Virus record (IMG/VR): IMGVR_UViG_3300012006_000022
Span: 760-28,831 of that record
Strand: one strand, 5' to 3'
Length of the DNA stretch: 28,072 bases
Source of the DNA: a virus
Shown here piece by piece: positions 8,402 to 15,685 of the stretch (its first letter is position 1; each line of letters opens with the position of its first letter). Below the pieces are notes generated by a model that saw nothing but the letters and a program-made list of their open reading frames with translations, made no database searches and was not told the DNA's origin. The translations under genes and the position numbers were made by a program.

Positions 8402-8976
8402 TAGTGGTAGATCCCTGAGGTGTACTGTTGGATGATAGATTCCACAGCCATAGGAACTTCTTTAAGGTCACCATCTGTGACCGCTGATCGGTTTTCATAG
8501 AGATGGGCCACATAGAACAACATCCCAGATTTCAGCAATTTAGGCACCATGCTTGGGGTGCTGTAGCCAGTGGTGTAACTTACCTGCACAGCATTCAGCA
8601 CTTCTGCGGTTGCTGGCCATGACTGACCAAAGGCAGGGGTGATTCTAGCTGGATTACTTACTAAGTCTTCTATCCAGTCATCCATATATTGTTGATTGTT
8701 TTCTGAGTCTGCGTAGCTGATATCTTCTACTGATTGGACTGGGCCTCTTGGCAGATAAACAATGTCATCGAAAGAATCCAAAGCCAGTAGGAGTTCTTGA
8801 CTGGCTATGGATATTTCGCACTGCGATTCAAAGTACATCCTTGCACTTGTGATGCAGCTAGATAAAAGCGCATCATCATAATTGCCATCAACTCTTAGAT
8901 GGTTTTTTACCTCTTGCAGTGTCAGAGGTTCGGTTGTCGGTGGTGTCACTACCTGAATTCTGCCCTTGATTTCCAT
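8401..8976 (-). CDS. head-tail connector protein (gp6-like)
   Basis: A 191-aa helical protein with the gp6 pattern: PPTTEPLTLQEVKNHLRVDG, then a helix on DDALLSSCITSARMYFESQC, VYLPRGPVQSVEDISY and VSYTTGYSTPSMVPKLLKSG. The family forms a ring under the portal. ATG at 8976 has GAGGT about eight bases upstream. The gene begins inside the end of the small ORF that follows the capsid gene (89-base overlap), unlike the 1-4-base overlaps elsewhere. Confidence 0.92.
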   Translation of the reverse strand: MEIKGRIQVVTPPTTEPLTLQEVKNHLRVDGNYDDALLSSCITSARMYFESQCEISIASQELLLALDSFDDIVYLPRGPVQSVEDISYADSENNQQYMDDWIEDLVSNPARITPAFGQSWPATAEVLNAVQVSYTTGYSTPSMVPKLLKSGMLFYVAHLYENRSAVTDGDLKEVPMAVESIIQQYTSGIYH

Positions 8977-9154
8977 GATCTCTTACCTCAGGTATGACTT
9001 TGGAACTGGCCTTTTCTTTAGCTGCTGGTGTGGCAGGAGTGGCATAACCAATCCTGCACCATTCAGCACCTACATCGTCAGGCACATCTATGATTAGGCC
9101 AGCGTTGGTGTCTTCCCAAGCACTGGCCACACTGATTATCATTTTTATTTTCAT
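8888..9154 (-). CDS. small protein after the capsid gene, unknown function
   Basis: An 88-aa frame whose ATG overlaps the capsid stop as TAATG, which supports coupled translation. The first ~50 residues read like a small folded phage protein (NAGLIIDVPDDVGAEWCRIG, then YATPATPAAKEKA). The last ~40 residues are Ser/Thr/Asp/Gly-rich and lie in the region that overlaps the start of the connector gene, so their sequence is constrained by another frame. It could be a small accessory head protein. No family is assigned. Confidence 0.65.
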   Translation of the reverse strand: MKIKMIISVASAWEDTNAGLIIDVPDDVGAEWCRIGYATPATPAAKEKASSKVIPEVRDHGNQGQNSGSDTTDNRTSDTARGKKPSKS

Positions 9155-10479
9155 TAGCTTGCTGCCATTAATAGGGACCAGATTGGGTTATAGGTGGTCG
9201 TGTTCCCAGTAAGGACACAACCATCAAACCTACTGAACGCTACCCATCCAATTTGAGCAAGTGCTGCATAGGTTTCATTTTGGCGAACCAAAGTTAAACC
9301 ACCAGAACCTACTACAGTTCGGACCGTATAAGCTGACAAGTCACCAAAGATGATAGGCTTGGTTCCAGCAGCAGCAGATGCCATGTTGTTGTTAAGAACA
9401 ACAGGATATCCAAGGATGGTAGGAAGTCGGCCAGAGGCATCAACATAATTGGAAACCAAGATAGGACGGCCAGCCGTATCTAGGATAGATGCAATCTGAT
9501 TCATGGTGGTACTGTTCATCATGAATGCACATTTAGGACTGGCCCTATGTGCTGGATCAACATTACCAATTAAGGTCATGATGTTGGCCACAGTGATTGC
9601 AGTGGTACTAGCAACAGCAGTGGAAGCATTGGCACCCACCACGATCCCAGTAGGCTGGCTTGATCCAGTTCCGGTACTCATGTGAGTTTCAGTAATTCTC
9701 CCCAATCGTGTGCCTGCCACCTTTGCTACAAGGCTTTCAATGTCAATCAAAGAATCTTCAAACAATTCATAGGAAGTCAGAATCTGTTTGGAAGAATACT
9801 TATAGGCGTTCAAGGTCTTGGTTGCAGTGGTGAACGCAGTCTGAGCTGATGCACTGTTTTCTGCTAGCAGTTCACCAGTCACACCAGTTTCATCAAGCAA
9901 TGGGAAATTAAGTGCTGAGCCAGTGCTGGTACTGATAACAGTAGCAACCTGCATAACTGAGTTATAATCTCTCAGGGCTTCTGTGAGGGTGTCATAAAAA
10001 CCAGAGTTAGTGAGTGCGCCACCGATGCCAGCAGAGCCAATGCCCTGGGCAGCTCGGGTAGCTCCAAGATCAAGGGTATTGCTGTTGAGGTCCAAGCCAG
10101 TTTCATTAGCAGCAGTAGCGAATTCATTTCTGAATGCAGGTGTGCCTTTGGTGAACCAACCTCTAAGAGCGTTGGACTGATTAGCTTTGGCTTTGCGGTC
10201 TGAAACATCAGCTACAAAATTGGGTGCTGCAATCGGTGCAGATTTTCTTACACTGCGTTTGACAGCTTCCAGCTTTTCCGAATTATGTTGAATGCCAGCA
10301 GCACCAGCAGCAGCATCTTCTAAGAGCATCAATCTGCTATCGATATCTGCAACAGATGCTGCAAGATTATCAAAGCTGGTCTGCTCTTCTGGGGTCAATG
10401 CTCGAACTGCCATGGCTTCCATGGAGTTGACTTTCTCGATCCGATCAAGCTGCAAAGCTTTGATTTCACTAATACTCAT
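9154..10479 (-). CDS. HK97-family major capsid protein
   Basis: A 441-aa protein with the HK97 architecture. The first ~110 residues are a charged helical delta-like scaffold segment (MSISEIKALQLDRIEKVNSM, ALTPEEQTSFDNLAASVADI), expected to be removed by the prohead protease. The fold follows, with GFYDTLTEALRDYNSVMQVA, ALNFPLLDETG, a segment on SSKQILTSYELFEDSLIDIE (spine helix region), RLGRITETHMSTGTGSSQPT and PIIFGDLSAYTVR before the C-terminal QIGWVAFSRFDG. It has its own promoter and a structured leader that can mask its AAGGA ribosome site (separate entries). The small TAATG-coupled gene follows. Confidence 0.95.
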   Translation of the reverse strand: MSISEIKALQLDRIEKVNSMEAMAVRALTPEEQTSFDNLAASVADIDSRLMLLEDAAAGAAGIQHNSEKLEAVKRSVRKSAPIAAPNFVADVSDRKAKANQSNALRGWFTKGTPAFRNEFATAANETGLDLNSNTLDLGATRAAQGIGSAGIGGALTNSGFYDTLTEALRDYNSVMQVATVISTSTGSALNFPLLDETGVTGELLAENSASAQTAFTTATKTLNAYKYSSKQILTSYELFEDSLIDIESLVAKVAGTRLGRITETHMSTGTGSSQPTGIVVGANASTAVASTTAITVANIMTLIGNVDPAHRASPKCAFMMNSTTMNQIASILDTAGRPILVSNYVDASGRLPTILGYPVVLNNNMASAAAGTKPIIFGDLSAYTVRTVVGSGGLTLVRQNETYAALAQIGWVAFSRFDGCVLTGNTTTYNPIWSLLMAAS

Positions 10480-10581
10480 AGGTATTGTTCCTTGAAAAAG
10501 AGTTCTTCAAGGTGCCCGCTTGTACGCAGTGGCACCTACTGGAATGCTCCAGCGGCCACCTTGCGTAAATACTGCAGGGCT
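10480..10581 (-). promoter_or_regulatory. structured capsid mRNA leader with two exclusive folds
   Basis: Three pairings can be read on the minus strand. Fold A (10567-10523): TACGCA/TGCGTA, GTGGC/GCCAC and CTGGA/TCCAG stack into a 16-bp hairpin with loop GCAT and small internal loops. Fold C (10512-10490): CCTTGAA pairs with TTCAAGG, and the second arm contains the AAGG of the capsid ribosome site (AAGGA, then 9-10 bases, then ATG at 10479). Fold B: AGGTGCC (10537-10531) pairs with GGCACCT (10516-10510). B overlaps A at 10531-10533 and C at 10510-10512, so A+C and B exclude each other. This is the geometry of a translational on/off switch. Function is inferred. Confidence 0.6.
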
Positions 10582-10587
10582 AACCCC

Positions 10588-10615
10588 ATTTTCACATGGG
10601 TTTAAAATGTGTCAA
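10588..10615 (-). promoter_or_regulatory. sigma70-like promoter of the capsid gene
   Basis: A perfect TTGACA (10615-10610) is followed after 16 bases by GAAAAT (10593-10588, four of six to TATAAT) on the minus strand. Transcription would begin near 10581, just before the structured leader of the capsid gene. An imperfect inverted repeat (TAACCCCAT / ATGGGTTTA, 10581-10604) covers the -10 and spacer, so a repressor or activator could bind there. The promoter lies downstream of the terminator at 10770-10800, so the capsid operon can be expressed apart from the packaging genes. Confidence 0.5.
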
Positions 10616-10675
10616 ACTGTATGGAATGATGGAAAACAGCGCATGCTGAATGGCTTGTTTAATAGGCTTTTGCCT

Positions 10676-10705
10676 TTTGATCACGAAACAGATTGCGTGA
10701 TCAAA
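10676..10705. repeat. perfect 10-bp inverted repeat upstream of the capsid promoter
   Basis: TTTGATCACG and CGTGATCAAA are perfect inverted copies separated by ten bases. The element is about 60 bases upstream of the -35 box of the capsid promoter and about 65 bases past the terminator. It has no T-tract, so it is not a terminator; an operator or activator site is the simplest reading. The rest of the interval 10616-10769 holds no coding frame that I can support. Confidence 0.55.
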
Positions 10706-10769
10706 TCTATATTGCACCCAGCCTATGATATGGATGGGTTAAGGTTGCATGTTGTAGCGTGACAGCAAT

Positions 10770-10800
10770 AAAAAAAGCCCCTAGGGATTAGCTAGGGGCT
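10770..10800 (-). terminator. rho-independent terminator between packaging and capsid operons
   Basis: A perfect 9-bp stem (AGCCCCTAG / CTAGGGGCT, 10800-10792 and 10784-10776) with a 7-base loop is followed on the minus strand by seven T residues. It stands 17 bases after the small membrane protein gene and upstream of the capsid promoter. Confidence 0.92.
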
Positions 10801-10816
10801 AAAGGTTGGATGGTTG

Positions 10817-11077
10817 TTATCTTAACCAGGAGATATTACTTTTCAGGTAAATATAAACTGGTGACAATATAAGAAAGACAATAAAACCTGCAATGAATAT
10901 TAGAACCACCCGAATACACAATCCAATTAAATGACCTATGTTTTGCGGTGGTGCAGGTTCCTTGTTCTTATTAGCAATCGTTGCATAGATTACATGCAAT
11001 GGGATTGTAATAAACAACCCAAACACGCCACACATTAACGCTAAGAAGTGAAGCACAATAAAAACAGCATGACCCAT
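10817..11077 (-). CDS. small membrane protein, unknown
   Basis: The likely start is ATG at 11077, which has GAGGA seven bases upstream; an ATG at 11110 without a ribosome site would add 11 residues. The 86-aa product has two clear membrane segments, about residues 3-33 (FIVLHFLALMCGVFGLFI) and 52-74 (VVLIFIAGFIVFLIL), linked by a polar loop with KNKEPAPPQN. It lies directly after the HAD frame and before the terminator. Holins may have two membrane segments, but nothing else indicates lysis here. Function unknown. Confidence 0.7.
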   Translation of the reverse strand: MGHAVFIVLHFLALMCGVFGLFITIPLHVIYATIANKNKEPAPPQNIGHLIGLCIRVVLIFIAGFIVFLILSPVYIYLKSNISWLR

Positions 11078-11114
11078 GGTTCCATCCTCATCAAAGAGTA
11101 ATGAAACCATGCTA

Positions 11115-11390
11115 TCAGATCACTTTTGGGATACCTAGATCTTTATACATTTTCTTTGCTTCTAGATTATCTTCAAAGGCCATCACCACCTGTGATGCTA
11201 TTGGTTCAACATTTTCTTTTTTGGATTGGATCTGCTCTTCTTTGGATGGTCCTACATTGTTCATCAAGAGTTTATCAAACAAAACACCAGCAGCTTTGAG
11301 ACTACTGGTGGTAATTTGTCTCTGACTTTCCATCCTTCCAGTGACTACATAAATCAAATGCAGTTTGGAAAGCTCATTCAACTGATCTAC
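11115..11390 (-). CDS. HAD phosphatase C-terminal part, read by -1 frameshift from the protease gene
   Basis: This frame carries the later motifs of a HAD phosphatase: motif II in HLIYVVTGR, a Lys-containing segment (SKEEQIQSKK, motif III region) and the acidic motif IV in VVMAFEDN, ending DLGIPKVI. Motif I with the nucleophile (VVSDIDNTLLVNG) is missing here but is encoded at the end of the protease frame. A -1 shift at AAG (11392-11390) joins them with no stop between: KKK then VDQLNELSKL. The frame's own start would be a TTG at 11381 without a good ribosome site. The overall pattern resembles phage HAD proteins of the polynucleotide 3'-phosphatase or acid phosphatase type; the substrate is unknown. 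The fusion would be 307 aa. Confidence 0.75.
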   Translation of the reverse strand, partial: VDQLNELSKLHLIYVVTGRMESQRQITTSSLKAAGVLFDKLLMNNVGPSKEEQIQSKKENVEPIASQVVMAFEDNLEAKKMYKDLGIPKVI

Positions 11391-11396
11391 TTTTTT
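11361..11396 (-). promoter_or_regulatory. candidate -1 frameshift site, A AAA AAG plus stem-loop
   Basis: The protease frame ends GTA AAA AAA AAG TAG. The heptamer A AAA AAG (11396-11390), the same as in E. coli dnaX, is in the correct phase. Five bases later a stem-loop follows (11384-11361): CAGTT and GAA pair with TTC and AACTG, with a 2-base bulge and the 6-base loop TGAGCT. The run is nine A; one extra A would fuse the frames directly, so slippage by RNA polymerase or a sequencing indel are alternatives. Confidence 0.65.
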
Positions 11397-12037
11397 TTTA
11401 CTGGTTGAGTTCCATTCACTAACAAAGTGTTGTCAATGTCTGATACTACGATTCCTGATTTAGCTCGAGCAGATAACTTCATCAATTTAACCTGATTAAG
11501 TCGTTTTTGAATCTCTGCTAACTCATCCTGTTTTTCTGCTAAAAAACTTGACAGACTTCTCAGCCCTATTTCAGTATTCAGGTAGGCAGGGTAGGTAACT
11601 GCTGACACATCGTGCAAATCTACATCGAGCAGGGTTCGGATGTTCTTATCCCCCTCTTTATCCCATGCATCCTTCTTGGTGATGAAAGCAAATGACATCT
11701 GGGTAACATCACCCCTAGACATACTAACCATAAGATCCCTTGCATAAGAAGTATCAGGTGGGGTTATCTCGACCAACAGCCCTTCAGAATCAACTGAAAG
11801 ATTAAGGGTGCCACTGGTGGATCTGCCAAGGATTAGGTTCTGATCATGGTTAATAAGTGCGCGAACATCTGCACCCTGTGCCAGTGATCGGCTGAAAGCT
11901 TTTGGATCTATCTGTTCAAGGAATCCACCTAGATCCTGAGACCTATTAGGACTGAACTTGGCAGCATAACCCACCAGTTTCTTCCCATCTTGCTCCACCC
12001 TGAATTCAGTGGTGAATCGTGTTTCTAGTTTAACCAT
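11387..12037 (-). CDS. HK97-family prohead protease with HAD motif I tail
   Basis: A 216-aa capsid maturation protease. Residues 20-165 carry the family pattern: LVGYAAKFSP, the catalytic His in LINHDQN (H64), the catalytic Ser in TQMSFAF (S115) and DVDLHDVSAVTYPAY, where the third residue may be D143 in place of the more usual Glu. It cleaves the delta segments of the capsid protein. After a Lys/Glu-rich helix (165-190), the chain ends with VVSDIDNTLLVNG, a HAD motif I (D200 and D202) that makes no sense in a protease alone and continues into the next frame by the shift. The gene overlaps the portal gene by 13 bases. Confidence 0.93.
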   Translation of the reverse strand: MVKLETRFTTEFRVEQDGKKLVGYAAKFSPNRSQDLGGFLEQIDPKAFSRSLAQGADVRALINHDQNLILGRSTSGTLNLSVDSEGLLVEITPPDTSYARDLMVSMSRGDVTQMSFAFITKKDAWDKEGDKNIRTLLDVDLHDVSAVTYPAYLNTEIGLRSLSSFLAEKQDELAEIQKRLNQVKLMKLSARAKSGIVVSDIDNTLLVNGTQPVKKK

Positions 12038-13662
12038 GTGACTTTCTCCCAGTTAGCATGTGTTTCAATCCAGTTTACTAATTTAGCATCGGCCAAAAGT
12101 TTTAGATTTCTAGGTGTGGCACTGCCAGCAAGATCCAACCATTCTGCTTTGAGAGCTTCACAATGATCTGCAGCAGCTCGGACACCACCACCCGATTCCG
12201 GCTGAATGAATTCCATAACAGGTTCAAGGATGATTTGCACCCTCTCCTGATGGGCTTCCAAAAACTTCTCAAGTGCTGTAATAAAATCCCCAGGCTTATT
12301 AGAAATTCTTCCAAGGTGGTTTGCTTCAATCTTGCGGATTTGTTTCCTAGCTGCTTCCAGAAGTTTAGCAAAGCCAAAGGTGTTTTGTTGGGTGGCAGGT
12401 GCTGGGATTGGATCAGGTGTGGGTGGGGTTGGCATCTGGCCTAAAGTTTTTGCCTGATCTACTGCTGCTGGTGTTTGTCCTGGTCCAAAGGCAGGATCCA
12501 TATTCTTTGGAACCATGTAGGCATCACCACCTTCAAAAGGTGGAAGGTTCTCCAATGCTCGGACATCATTTCTAGATAACCATCCCCAACTAAGCGCACT
12601 TGCATAAAATGCTGATCTACCTGCAGTGTCACCCCTAAGAAGTGCATCTTGATTGTGTTCAGCATAAAGCTGGTCAAGCGAGCTGATCAACTTGAAGTTA
12701 ATTTCCTGCTCCCATCGGATTAACCATGGTCTCAAAGTTTCCTGAAGGAATGCTAGGTTGTCCTGTTCTAAACTGCTGTAAGTTCCTGCACCTGCTCCTA
12801 TTTTGCTGGCTGGAATCTTGAACCACCTAGCCACTTCTTGAAGTTGAAACTGCCTAGAGGCTATCCACTGTGCATCATCGGGTGGGGTGCCGATTGTTTG
12901 ATAGGTTACACCATTCTGCAGGATAGCTACTCGATGTGCATTCTTGACTGTCGCATGCATATCCTCCCATGATTTCCTCATGTTCTGGATAGCTTCTGAA
13001 TTAAGCTTGCCAGGAACGCTGATGACCCCAGCAGGTTTTCCACCTTGACCAAAGAAGGTTGAGCCGAATTCTTCTACAGCCATTCCAAGACCGATTGAAT
13101 TTTTAGCCTGGGCAATTACGCTATACCCTTTCACACCGTCAAAGCTCAAGCCCTTGATGTGCAAAATCTCAGTGGGTAAAAAGATCACTGATCCGTATTT
13201 GTAAAACAGTTCCCCTTTTTCATCTCGCACAGGTTCAACCTGTGAAGGATCGAGTGGCCAGAGTTGTTGTACCCTGCCAGAGTTTTTATCTCTGACGATT
13301 TCTGCATAGCCATTACCCCATACCAAAGCATGACCCATGAGGGTTTCACGAAAAGTTAATGCAGACATTTCTGGGTTTGGCTGGTCGTGCAGGATTCTAT
13401 AAAGTGGATGATCATTAGCCTTTGATCTTGAACCATCATGACCCCTGCGGAATACTTGCAATGGCAGACTGGCTACACCTTCAGAGATAGCCCGAACTGC
13501 TGCCCACACTGCGGAATAAGTCATCGATGATGCCTGATTAACATTCTGGCCAGTGGTAGAAATGCCTGTGTAGGTCCATGATCCAGAGTCGGTGACCAAA
13601 CTATATCCAGCAAGTTTGTTTACAGTGTTTGCAAATAAAGATCTGATGGATTTAAATGGCAT
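12025..13662 (-). CDS. HK97-family portal protein
   Basis: A 545-aa protein, the dodecameric DNA channel at the special vertex. Typical motifs are ASSMTYSAVWAAVRAISEGV, SLPLQVFRRG, HPLYRILHDQPNPEMSALTF, GNGYAEIVRD, QLWPLDPSQVEPV, LPTEILHIKGLSFDGVKGYS and KIPASKIGAGAGTYSSLEQD followed by LRPWLIRWEQEIN. The family core ends near residue 400. An unusual C-terminal extension of about 145 residues follows: a Pro/Thr-rich linker (TPPTPDPIPAPATQQ), then a helical Lys/Glu-rich segment that may be a head scaffold-like or TerL-contacting part. It follows terL by three bases. Confidence 0.95.
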   Translation of the reverse strand: MPFKSIRSLFANTVNKLAGYSLVTDSGSWTYTGISTTGQNVNQASSMTYSAVWAAVRAISEGVASLPLQVFRRGHDGSRSKANDHPLYRILHDQPNPEMSALTFRETLMGHALVWGNGYAEIVRDKNSGRVQQLWPLDPSQVEPVRDEKGELFYKYGSVIFLPTEILHIKGLSFDGVKGYSVIAQAKNSIGLGMAVEEFGSTFFGQGGKPAGVISVPGKLNSEAIQNMRKSWEDMHATVKNAHRVAILQNGVTYQTIGTPPDDAQWIASRQFQLQEVARWFKIPASKIGAGAGTYSSLEQDNLAFLQETLRPWLIRWEQEINFKLISSLDQLYAEHNQDALLRGDTAGRSAFYASALSWGWLSRNDVRALENLPPFEGGDAYMVPKNMDPAFGPGQTPAAVDQAKTLGQMPTPPTPDPIPAPATQQNTFGFAKLLEAARKQIRKIEANHLGRISNKPGDFITALEKFLEAHQERVQIILEPVMEFIQPESGGGVRAAADHCEALKAEWLDLAGSATPRNLKLLADAKLVNWIETHANWEKVTWLN

Positions 13663-13665
13663 GAT

Positions 13666-15213
13666 TTACAGGAATTCTATCCCTGCTCCTGTGGTTTCAG
13701 TGTGTGTTTCAGCTCCTGCCGTAACCATCCACCTGCCTAGCCCCATGACTAAAGCTATAATCCCATCGATTTTATCACGGCTCTTCTTTTTAGACAATTT
13801 GTAGTTATTGTTATCATCTAGACTCACTGAGATGTTGCCAAGATTCCATCTCAAAACAGGGTTTCCATTGTGCGAAATCTGCTTTGCAAGGATCCATTCC
13901 TCTAGCTTTTTGGTGGGTGGTGATAGGTTGGCAGGGGTCTGCCCAAACTTAACCATGGTGAAATCATCTGAAAGCTCATGAACGATCTGATCAGAGTGCC
14001 AAGGATCGTAAGCAATCTCTTGAATCTTGTAGATTTCACCAAGTGCCATGATATCCCTTTTGATCTGACGATAGTCCACCCGATTACCAGGAGTAGCTGT
14101 TATTTTTTTTGACTTTACCCATGGCTTAATTCTGAATCGGTTTAGTCTTTCTCTTAACTTATCAGCTTCTTCAGGTGCCCAATAAAATGGCAAGACATAG
14201 TGTGGCTCATCTTCATTTTCACTGGGGAAAAAAAGTGTAAGCGCAGTCATATCCATAGTCGCACTAAGATCCAGTCCAGCCCAGCATTCACGCCCAGTAA
14301 GATCTGGACTTGGTATCTGGCATTCATCCCACTTAAGTGGACTAATCCATCTAACATCGGTTTCAATCCACTGATTAAGATGGTCCCTTCTGAAAGCTGC
14401 TTCCAGTGCTGGATTATCTTTACATTCCTGCACCTTTTGATGAAAGTATGCTTCCTTAACGGTGACACCAAACCCAGGGTTAGCCTTGCGCCAAGTTGCT
14501 TCACTGGTCCAGTCATCATCCAAATCAGCAGCAAAGATTTTGCCATAGAATGTTTTGTCAACGATGGTTCCATCTAGCCACTTCTGGCAATGGGAATGCA
14601 TGTCGTGACAGAAACTAGTTCGATCACTTCCAGCAGTCGTGATCATCACACACAATGGTTGCCTTCTAGCCAGAGTTCCAGTCATCAAAGTGTCATAAAG
14701 TTCGCGCGATTTCTGCGTATGCAGTTCATCAATGACAATTCCATGAGGGTTTCCACCATGCGCTGTGTGAGCATCCGCTGAAATGGACTTATAGAATGAT
14801 TTTGTGTCAGGGTAGATGATTGTATTTTTAAAAGGTTGAAGCTTTGCAGCTAGTGGTGGGCAAGCTTCCACCATGTTTTTAGCTGAATCAAAACAAATGT
14901 GGGCTTGTTCTCTGGAAGCTGCTGCACTGTAGATCTCTGCACCTGGTTCACCCTCTATCAAAAGCCACAGAGCTATGGCTGATGCAAGGGTGGTTTTGCC
15001 AGCTTTTCTCGGAACCTCAAGGTAGACCTGCCTGATAATCCTGTTCCCATGCTTGTCAACCTTACCAAATACTTCACGCAATATTTCCTTCTGCCATTCT
15101 TGAAGGGCAAATCTCTTCCCTGCCCATTCACCCTTGTGATGTTTCAAGGCTCGTTCGATGAATGGAATGATCAATGGATCTGCAGGTTTTTTCTTTGGTT
15201 TCTTAATCGCCAT
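13666..15213 (-). CDS. terminase large subunit (HK97/phage Terminase_1 type)
   Basis: ATPase and nuclease that packages DNA. The ATG at 15213 is chosen because it sits inside the end of terS (11-base overlap) and because the 69 residues that a longer start would add are only out-of-frame terS sequence. The 515-aa product begins MAIKKPKKKPADPL. The Walker A-like motif is EVPRKAGKTT (66-75), Walker B GIVIDELHT (158-166), and the coupling motif ITTAGSD. The nuclease part has WAGLDLSATMDMTALT and, later, KIDGIIALVMGLGRW with acidic residues expected to hold metal ions. With the P27-type small subunit and an HNH gene nearby, this matches phages with cohesive ends. Confidence 0.96.
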   Translation of the reverse strand: MAIKKPKKKPADPLIIPFIERALKHHKGEWAGKRFALQEWQKEILREVFGKVDKHGNRIIRQVYLEVPRKAGKTTLASAIALWLLIEGEPGAEIYSAAASREQAHICFDSAKNMVEACPPLAAKLQPFKNTIIYPDTKSFYKSISADAHTAHGGNPHGIVIDELHTQKSRELYDTLMTGTLARRQPLCVMITTAGSDRTSFCHDMHSHCQKWLDGTIVDKTFYGKIFAADLDDDWTSEATWRKANPGFGVTVKEAYFHQKVQECKDNPALEAAFRRDHLNQWIETDVRWISPLKWDECQIPSPDLTGRECWAGLDLSATMDMTALTLFFPSENEDEPHYVLPFYWAPEEADKLRERLNRFRIKPWVKSKKITATPGNRVDYRQIKRDIMALGEIYKIQEIAYDPWHSDQIVHELSDDFTMVKFGQTPANLSPPTKKLEEWILAKQISHNGNPVLRWNLGNISVSLDDNNNYKLSKKKSRDKIDGIIALVMGLGRWMVTAGAETHTETTGAGIEFL

Positions 15214-15685
15214 TGGCACCAATATCCACACCACAAAGATCCTTGATCCAATTCCCCTGGGTAACCACAGGATCACTGACCATCTTGGATCTGGCCATGG
15301 GAGATAGCCCAAGAGATTTTCCAAGGGTGGAAAGTCGCGCTGAAAGACTGGTGAGCTGATCCACTGCGGGATCTGATTTCTTGGGTCGGCCAGTTTCCTG
15401 AATGAATCCACCAGATTCATTAATCTGTTTCTGACATCTCACCACCTGTGAATACATCGCACAGTAAACAGCAATCGCATCAGCATCAACTGATGACAAA
15501 ATAGCCATGGGCTTTAGACCTGTCAGAAGGTCGTGCCACTTTTTCTGACCAGTTTCATCTAACCAGTCTGGCATTCTGGGGTCGTTAACATCCCATGCAA
15601 CAGGACTTGGGTTTACTGTCGATGGTCTTGGGTTTGGATTCAAAGATAATAGTTGTCTCTTATTAGGTTTTCTACCTCTAGTCAC
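15203..15685 (-). CDS. terminase small subunit (P27 family)
   Basis: A 160-aa DNA-recognition subunit of the packaging motor. The start is GTG at 15685 with GAGGTG six bases upstream. The pattern is that of the P27 family: TRGRKPNKRQLLSLNPNPRP, DPRMPDWLDETGQKKWHDL, LSSVDADAIAVYCAMYSQVV, GGFIQETGRPKKSDPAV and LGKSLGLSPMARSKM near the end. The GTG overlaps the stop of a 49-aa gene as GTGA, and the C-terminal codons overlap the start of terL. Confidence 0.95.
   Translation of the reverse strand: MTRGRKPNKRQLLSLNPNPRPSTVNPSPVAWDVNDPRMPDWLDETGQKKWHDLLTGLKPMAILSSVDADAIAVYCAMYSQVVRCQKQINESGGFIQETGRPKKSDPAVDQLTSLSARLSTLGKSLGLSPMARSKMVSDPVVTQGNWIKDLCGVDIGANGD

Noticed and set aside
10520-10762. Plus-strand frame of 80 codons over the capsid leader
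   Set aside because: It covers the promoter, palindrome and hairpins, has no ribosome site and runs against all genes of the window.
13666-15420. Longer start for the terminase large subunit
   Set aside because: The additional N-terminal 69 residues are out-of-frame terS codons; ATG at 15213 fits the family length and overlap.
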